The notes under the pieces: generated by a model | Told to the model about the DNA's origin: nothing | Seen by the model: the letters and a program-made list of their open reading frames with translations, nothing else | Databases searched by the model: none | Translations under genes and position numbers: made by a program | Assembly (NCBI GenBank): GCA_041659605.1 | Contig: JBAZXW010000025.1 | Location: forward strand, 1-64,000 | DNA: 64,000 bases | From: Solimonas sp041659605 | Lineage (GTDB): Bacteria; Pseudomonadota; Gammaproteobacteria; Nevskiales; Nevskiaceae | Direction: 5' to 3' | Part shown: piece after piece, positions 59,026-64,000 of the stretch | Layout of the letters: each line of letters starts with the position of its first letter | Numbering within the stretch: position 1 is the first letter of the stretch

Positions 59026-62000
59026 ATGAGTAACTTCCTTGATCGACTGAACTTCCTGAAGCCGGCCCCGGCGCCGTTTTCCAATGGTCATGGGGCGACA
59101 CGCGACGAGGACCGCAGCTGGGAGGATGGCTATCGCCAGCGCTGGCAGTACGACAAGATCGTGCGCTCTACCCATGGCGTGAACTGCACCGGTTCCTGCA
59201 GCTGGAAGGTCTACGTCAAGAACGGCTTGGTGACCTGGGAAACCCAGCAGACCGACTACCCGCGCACCCGTCCGGACCTGCCGAATCACGAGCCGCGTGG
59301 CTGCCCGCGCGGCGCCAGCTACTCGTGGTATCTGTACAGCGCCAACCGGCTGAAGTACCCGCTGATGCGCAGCGCGCTGCTCAAACTCTGGCGGGAGGCG
59401 CGCAAGATCCAATCGCCCGTGGACGCCTGGGCCAGCATCGTCGAAGACCCGGTAAAGGCCGCCAGCTACAAGTCCAGGCGCGGCATGGGAGGCTTTGTGC
59501 GCGTCACCTGGGACGAGGCCAATGAGCTGATCGCCGCTTCCAACCTGTACACCACCAAGCAGTACGGCCCGGACCGAGTCATCGGCTTCTCGCCGATTCC
59601 GGCCATGTCCATGGTCAGCTACGCCGCAGGGGCGCGCTATCTGTCGCTGCTCGGCGGCGCCTGCCTGTCGTTCTACGACTGGTACTGCGATCTGCCACCC
59701 TCCAGCCCGCAGGTCTGGGGCGAGCAGACCGACGTGCCAGAGTCGGCCGACTGGTACAACAGCCGCTACATCATCGCCTGGGGCTCGAACGTCCCGCAGA
59801 CGCGGACGCCGGACGCGCACTTCTTCACCGAGGCGCGTTACAACGGCACCAAGACCGTCGCCATTACGCCCGATTACTCCGAGGTCGCCAAGCTCACCGA
59901 CCATTGGCTGCATCCGAAGCAGGGGACCGATGCGGCGCTGGCGTTCGCGTTCGGCCATGTGATCCTGCGCGAGTTCCATCTCGATCAGCCCTCGCAGTAT
60001 TTCCAGGACTACTGCCGGCAGTATTCCGACATGCCGCTGTTGGTGAAGCTGGACCGGCATGCGGACGGCAGCCTGGTCGCCGGCCGCTTCCTGCGCGCCA
60101 GCGACCTCGACGGCGCGCTGGGCGAGACCAACAACCCGGAGTGGAAAACGCTGGCCTTCGACGAGCTCAGCGGCGAACTGGTCGTGCCGCGAGGTTCGGT
60201 CGGGTTCCGCTGGGGCGAGAAAGGGCGCTGGAACATCGAGCAGCGCGACAGCCGCGGCCGCGAGACGCGCCTGCGCCTGAGTCTGGCAGGGACCTGCAAC
60301 GGCATCGCCGAAGTCAGCTTTCCATATTTCGGCGGCGTCGAGAATGCGTACTGGCCCGGCAACAAGCAGCAGGATGTGCTCAGGCGCAGGCTGCCGATTC
60401 GAACGATCAGGTGCGCCGATGGCAACGAAACGCTGGTCGCCAGTGTCTACGACCTGCTGATGGCGCAATACGGTCTCGACCGCGGCTTCGGCGGCGATCA
60501 CGTGGCCAAGAGCTTCGACGACAACGTCCCCGGCACGCCGGCGTGGCAGGAGCAGATCACCGGCGTGCCGCGGGCGGAGGTGATCCGGATCGCCCGCGAA
60601 TTCGCGCGCACCGCAGACAAGACCCGTGGCCGCAGCATGATCATCGTCGGTGCCGCGATGAACCACTGGTATCACAGCGACATGAACTACCGCGGCCTGA
60701 TCAACATGCTGATCATGTGCGGCTGCGTCGGCCAGACCGGCGGCGGGTGGGCGCACTACGTCGGCCAGGAAAAGCTGCGTCCGCAGTCGGGTTGGACGCC
60801 GCTGGCCTTTGGTCTGGACTGGAGCCGGCCGCCGCGGCAGATGAACGGCACCTCGTTCTTCTACTTCAACTCCAGCCAGTATCGCTACGAAAAGCTCGAC
60901 GTCAGCGAGATCCTGTCGCCGCTGGCCGACGCGAAGAAATACGGCGGCTCGCTGGTGGACTACAACCTGCGCGCGGTGCGCATGGGCTGGCTGCCGTCGG
61001 CGCCGCAGCTCAACACCAATCCGCTGAAGTTCGTGCGCGACGCTGTGGCCAAGGGCGCAGATCCCGTGCAGGAAGCGGTGACGCAGTTCAAATCGGGCGC
61101 GCTCGATTTCGCCTACGCCGATCCCGAGGCGCCGGAAAATTTTCCACGCAACCTGTTCATCTGGCGTTCCAACCTGCTCGGCTCTTCGGGCAAGGGCCAC
61201 GAGTACATGCTCAAGCACTTGCTCGGCACCCGCCATGGCCTGCAGGGCAAGGACCTGGGCGAGCGCGGCGCGGCCAGGCCGCAGGACGTCAAGTGGCATG
61301 ACGATGCCCCGGAAGGCAAGCTCGACTTGCTGGTCACACTCGACTTCCGGATGTGTACCACGGCGCTGTACTCGGACGTCGTGCTGCCGACCGCCACCTG
61401 GTACGAGAAGAACGACCTCAATACCTCGGACATGCATCCCTTCATCCATCCGCTGTCGAAGGCGGTGGACCCGGCTTGGGAGGCGCGCAGCGACTGGGAC
61501 ATCTTCAAGGGGATTGCGCGCGCCTTGAGCGAGATGGCGCCGGGTGTGCTCGGCGTGGAAAAGGACTTGGTGCTGGTGCCGACGCTGCACGACACTCCCG
61601 GCGAACTGGCGATGCCGTTTGGCGTCACCGACTGGAAGCGGGGCGAGTGCGAACCGATCCCGGGCAGGACCATGCCTTCGATGGTCTTGGTCGAGCGCGA
61701 CTACCCGAACCTGTACAAGAAGTTCACCTCGCTGGGCCCGTTGCTCGACAAGCTCGGCAACGGCGGCAAGGGCATGAGCTGGGATACCCAGGATGAGGTG
61801 AAATTCCTCGGCAAGCTCAATCACAGCGTGACCGAAGCCGGCGTCAGCCAGGGTCGCCCGCAAATCGAGACGGCGATCGATGCCTGCGAGGTGATCCTGC
61901 ATCTGGCGCCGGAGACCAACGGTCATGTCGCGGTCAAGGCCTGGGCGTCGCTGGAGACGTTCACCGGACGCAAGCACACTCATCTGGCGGAGGGCAAGGA

Positions 62001-62772
62001 ACATGAAGCCATCCGCTTCCGCGACGTGCAGGCGCAGCCGCGCAAGATCATCTCCTCGCCGATCTGGTCGGGTCTGGAAGACGATCACGTCAGCTACAAC
62101 GCCGGTTACACCAACGTGCACGAGCTGATCCCGTGGCGCACGCTCACCGGCCGCCAGCAGCTCTACCTCGATCACGAGTGGATGCTGGCCTTCGGCGAGG
62201 GCCTGATGGGCTACCGCCCGCCAGTCAGTACCAAGACGGTGGCACCGATGTTGGGGGTCAAGCCCAACGGCCACAAGGAAATCGTCCTCAATTGGATCAC
62301 GCCGCACCAGAAGTGGGGCATCCACAGTACCTATTCCGACAACCTGATCATGCAGACGCTGTCACGCGGCGGCCCGATCGTATGGTTGAGCGAGGACGAC
62401 GCGCGCAGCGCCGGCATCGAGGACAACGACTGGATCGAGCTGTTCAACGTCAACGGCGCCATCGCCGCACGTGCGGTGGTATCGCAGCGCGTGATGAACG
62501 GCATCGCAATGATGTATCACGCACAGGAACGCATCATCAACACGCCTGGCTCGGAGGTCACCGGCACCCGCGGCGGCATCCACAACTCGGTCACCCGCGT
62601 GGTGGTCAAGCCGACCCACATGATCGGCGGCTATGCGCAGTTCGCCTACGGCTTCAACTATTACGGCACCGTCGGCACCAATCGCGACGAGATGGTGGTG
62701 GTGCGCAAGATGGACAAGATCGAATGGCATGACGGCGAGCCGGTCCCGCGCCGTGCCCAGGAGGTGGTGTGA
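59026..62772 (+). CDS. narG: Respiratory nitrate reductase alpha subunit
   Basis: A 1248-residue molybdenum-bisMGD enzyme subunit reducing nitrate to nitrite on the cytoplasmic side. The FS0 cluster ligands HGVNCTGSCSW (His50, Cys54, Cys58) match E. coli NarG (49, 53, 57), and RGCPRG provides the fourth. TDVPESADWYNSRYIIAWGSN and PDYSEVAKLTDHWL are active-site and cofactor segments. There is no Tat signal, as normal for NarG. The stop and the narH start share one base. The gene lies 48 nt after narK. Confidence 0.96.
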   Translation: MSNFLDRLNFLKPAPAPFSNGHGATRDEDRSWEDGYRQRWQYDKIVRSTHGVNCTGSCSWKVYVKNGLVTWETQQTDYPRTRPDLPNHEPRGCPRGASYSWYLYSANRLKYPLMRSALLKLWREARKIQSPVDAWASIVEDPVKAASYKSRRGMGGFVRVTWDEANELIAASNLYTTKQYGPDRVIGFSPIPAMSMVSYAAGARYLSLLGGACLSFYDWYCDLPPSSPQVWGEQTDVPESADWYNSRYIIAWGSNVPQTRTPDAHFFTEARYNGTKTVAITPDYSEVAKLTDHWLHPKQGTDAALAFAFGHVILREFHLDQPSQYFQDYCRQYSDMPLLVKLDRHADGSLVAGRFLRASDLDGALGETNNPEWKTLAFDELSGELVVPRGSVGFRWGEKGRWNIEQRDSRGRETRLRLSLAGTCNGIAEVSFPYFGGVENAYWPGNKQQDVLRRRLPIRTIRCADGNETLVASVYDLLMAQYGLDRGFGGDHVAKSFDDNVPGTPAWQEQITGVPRAEVIRIAREFARTADKTRGRSMIIVGAAMNHWYHSDMNYRGLINMLIMCGCVGQTGGGWAHYVGQEKLRPQSGWTPLAFGLDWSRPPRQMNGTSFFYFNSSQYRYEKLDVSEILSPLADAKKYGGSLVDYNLRAVRMGWLPSAPQLNTNPLKFVRDAVAKGADPVQEAVTQFKSGALDFAYADPEAPENFPRNLFIWRSNLLGSSGKGHEYMLKHLLGTRHGLQGKDLGERGAARPQDVKWHDDAPEGKLDLLVTLDFRMCTTALYSDVVLPTATWYEKNDLNTSDMHPFIHPLSKAVDPAWEARSDWDIFKGIARALSEMAPGVLGVEKDLVLVPTLHDTPGELAMPFGVTDWKRGECEPIPGRTMPSMVLVERDYPNLYKKFTSLGPLLDKLGNGGKGMSWDTQDEVKFLGKLNHSVTEAGVSQGRPQIETAIDACEVILHLAPETNGHVAVKAWASLETFTGRKHTHLAEGKEHEAIRFRDVQAQPRKIISSPIWSGLEDDHVSYNAGYTNVHELIPWRTLTGRQQLYLDHEWMLAFGEGLMGYRPPVSTKTVAPMLGVKPNGHKEIVLNWITPHQKWGIHSTYSDNLIMQTLSRGGPIVWLSEDDARSAGIEDNDWIELFNVNGAIAARAVVSQRVMNGIAMMYHAQERIINTPGSEVTGTRGGIHNSVTRVVVKPTHMIGGYAQFAYGFNYYGTVGTNRDEMVVVRKMDKIEWHDGEPVPRRAQEVV

Positions 62773-64000
62773 TGAAAGTCCGTGCCCAGATCGCGATGGT
62801 GCTCAACCTGGACAAGTGCATCGGCTGCCACACCTGTTCGATCACCTGCAAGAACGTCTGGACTTCGCGCGAAGGCGTCGAATACGCGTGGTTCAACAAC
62901 GTCGAAACCAAACCCGGCATCGGTTATCCCAAGGAATGGGAGAACCAGCGGAAGTGGAACGGCGGCTGGCTGCGCGACAGCCGCGGCCGGCTGCAGCTCA
63001 AGGCCGGCGGCCGATGGCGCATCCTGTCGAGGATCTTCGCCAATCCCGACCTGCCGCAGATCGACGACTACTACGAGCCGTTCGACTTCGACTATCAGAA
63101 CCTGCACCAGGCGCCGGAAGGCCAGCACCAGCCGACCGCGCGACCGCGCTCGCTGATCTCCGGCGAGCGCATGCAGAAGATCCACTGGGGGCCGAACTGG
63201 GAGGAAATCCTCGGCACCGAGTTCGCCAAGCGCAGCAAGGACCAGAACTTCGACAACGTGCAGAAGGAAATCTACGGCGCGTTCGAGAAGACTTTCATGA
63301 TGTACCTGCCGCGCCTGTGCGAGCACTGCCTGAACCCGGCCTGCGTGGCGGCGTGCCCGAGCGGCGCGATCTACAAGCGCGAGGAGGACGGCATCGTCCT
63401 GATCGACCAGGACAAGTGCCGCGGCTGGCGCATGTGCGTCTCGGCCTGCCCATACAAGAAGATCTATTACAACTGGAAGAGCGGCAAGTCCGAGAAGTGC
63501 ATCTTCTGCTACCCGCGCATCGAGATGGGCGAGCCGACGGTGTGCTCGGAAACCTGCGTCGGCCGCATCCGTTACCTCGGCGTGATGCTGTACGACGCCG
63601 ACCGCATCGAAGCCGCGGCCGCGGTCTCTTCCGAAAAAGACCTGTACCAGGCGCACCTGGACCTCTTCCTCGACCCGAACGATCCGAAAGTGATCGCTGC
63701 CGCCCGTGCCGAAGGTGTCCCGGACAGCTGGCTGGAAGCCGCGAAGGCTTCACCGGTGTACAAGCTGGCGATCGACTGGAAGCTGGCGCTGCCCTTGCAC
63801 CCGGAGTACCGCACGCTGCCGATGGTCTGGTACGTGCCGCCGCTGTCGCCGATCCAGTCTGCGGCCGATGCCGGCACGCTGGGCAAGAACGGCGAAATCC
63901 CGGACGTGAAATCGCTGCGCATTCCGGTGCGCTATCTCGCCAATCTGCTCACCGCCGGCGACGAGGCCCCAGTCATCCGGGCGCTGGAGCGCCTGCTGGC
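62772..64000 (+). CDS. narH: Respiratory nitrate reductase beta subunit, cut by window end
   Basis: The first 409 residues of NarH, which carries electrons through four iron-sulfur clusters to NarG. Cluster motifs CIGCHTCSITC (from Cys16), CEHCLNPACVAAC, CRGWRMCVSAC and CIFCYPRIEMG are present; the Trp in CRGWRMC marks the [3Fe-4S] site of NarH. The reading frame starts at ATG 62772, overlapping the narG stop by one base, and is still open at the window end. narJ and narI are expected downstream. Confidence 0.96.
   Translation, partial: MKVRAQIAMVLNLDKCIGCHTCSITCKNVWTSREGVEYAWFNNVETKPGIGYPKEWENQRKWNGGWLRDSRGRLQLKAGGRWRILSRIFANPDLPQIDDYYEPFDFDYQNLHQAPEGQHQPTARPRSLISGERMQKIHWGPNWEEILGTEFAKRSKDQNFDNVQKEIYGAFEKTFMMYLPRLCEHCLNPACVAACPSGAIYKREEDGIVLIDQDKCRGWRMCVSACPYKKIYYNWKSGKSEKCIFCYPRIEMGEPTVCSETCVGRIRYLGVMLYDADRIEAAAAVSSEKDLYQAHLDLFLDPNDPKVIAAARAEGVPDSWLEAAKASPVYKLAIDWKLALPLHPEYRTLPMVWYVPPLSPIQSAADAGTLGKNGEIPDVKSLRIPVRYLANLLTAGDEAPVIRALERLL

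Noticed and set aside
59026..64000. Nitrite oxidoreductase (NxrAB) instead of NarGH
   Set aside because: NarG lacks a Tat signal, its HGVNCTGSC ligands match E. coli NarG, and it lies with narK and NarXL, as for respiratory nitrate reductase.

Overview
The window comes from a high-GC proteobacterium, most likely a gammaproteobacterium. This rests on gene content: an FabA/FabB pair, a class II ribonucleotide reductase, a NarXL-type two-component system, narK-narG-narH, and DUF1302/DUF1329 envelope proteins typical of hydrophobic-substrate degraders. It lives by nitrate respiration and degrades acyl-CoA-activated substrates, possibly steroids, terpenoids or hydrocarbons. A 10-N assembly gap at 5347-5356 suggests a draft or metagenome assembly. 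I saw no tRNA, rRNA, CRISPR array or intact insertion sequence.

Layout. 1-2923: ubiD 3' end, acyl-CoA dehydrogenase, acetoacetate-decarboxylase-like protein, small CxCxxC protein. 2997-6675: aidB-like gene divergent from fabA-fabB. 6685-7980: nucleoside-hydrolase-like lipoprotein of deviant composition. 8073-13342 (minus): glycyl radical enzyme, its activase, an SDR and an epimerase. 13562-20305: two paralogous secreted proteins combining a heme-c motif with a beta-propeller, a GMC oxidoreductase, a small membrane protein and an SDR. 20503-28596: cytochrome c, class II ribonucleotide reductase, DUF1302 protein, two odd VPV/IPV-repeat proteins, a membrane Cys-rich protein, hemerythrin-like protein. 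28782-30612: FMN hydroxyacid dehydrogenase and acetyltransferase. 30784-38913: a tight five-gene run of diheme cytochrome c, MauG/CCP-type diheme protein, beta-helix protein with a heme-c tail, TonB receptor, and a qNOR-family protein carrying the substitutions of nitric oxide dismutase. 39115-41371: cysteine desulfurase and AraC regulator. 41488-50164: catabolic operon (acyl-CoA dehydrogenase, DUF5938-type protein, acyl-CoA ligase, DUF1295-type protein, thiolase, SDR, small membrane protein, DUF1329). 50198-52500: partial duplication of that operon enclosing a lower-GC FAD oxidoreductase. 52613-64000: membrane protein, narL, narX (minus), then porin, narK, narG and narH (cut by the window end).

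Twelve FNR/DNR-type dyads (TTGAY-N4-RTCAA, two with one mismatch) precede genes across the window, mostly 55-80 bp before a start codon. A NarL-type 7-2-7 heptamer pair sits between narX and the nar genes. The simplest reading is an anoxic, nitrate- and NO-responsive island in which Nar makes nitrite, a nitrite reductase outside the window would make NO, and the dismutase-like enzyme at 36550-38913 could turn NO into N2 and O2. The headline finding is that putative NO dismutase together with its co-directional cytochrome, beta-helix and TonB receptor partners.
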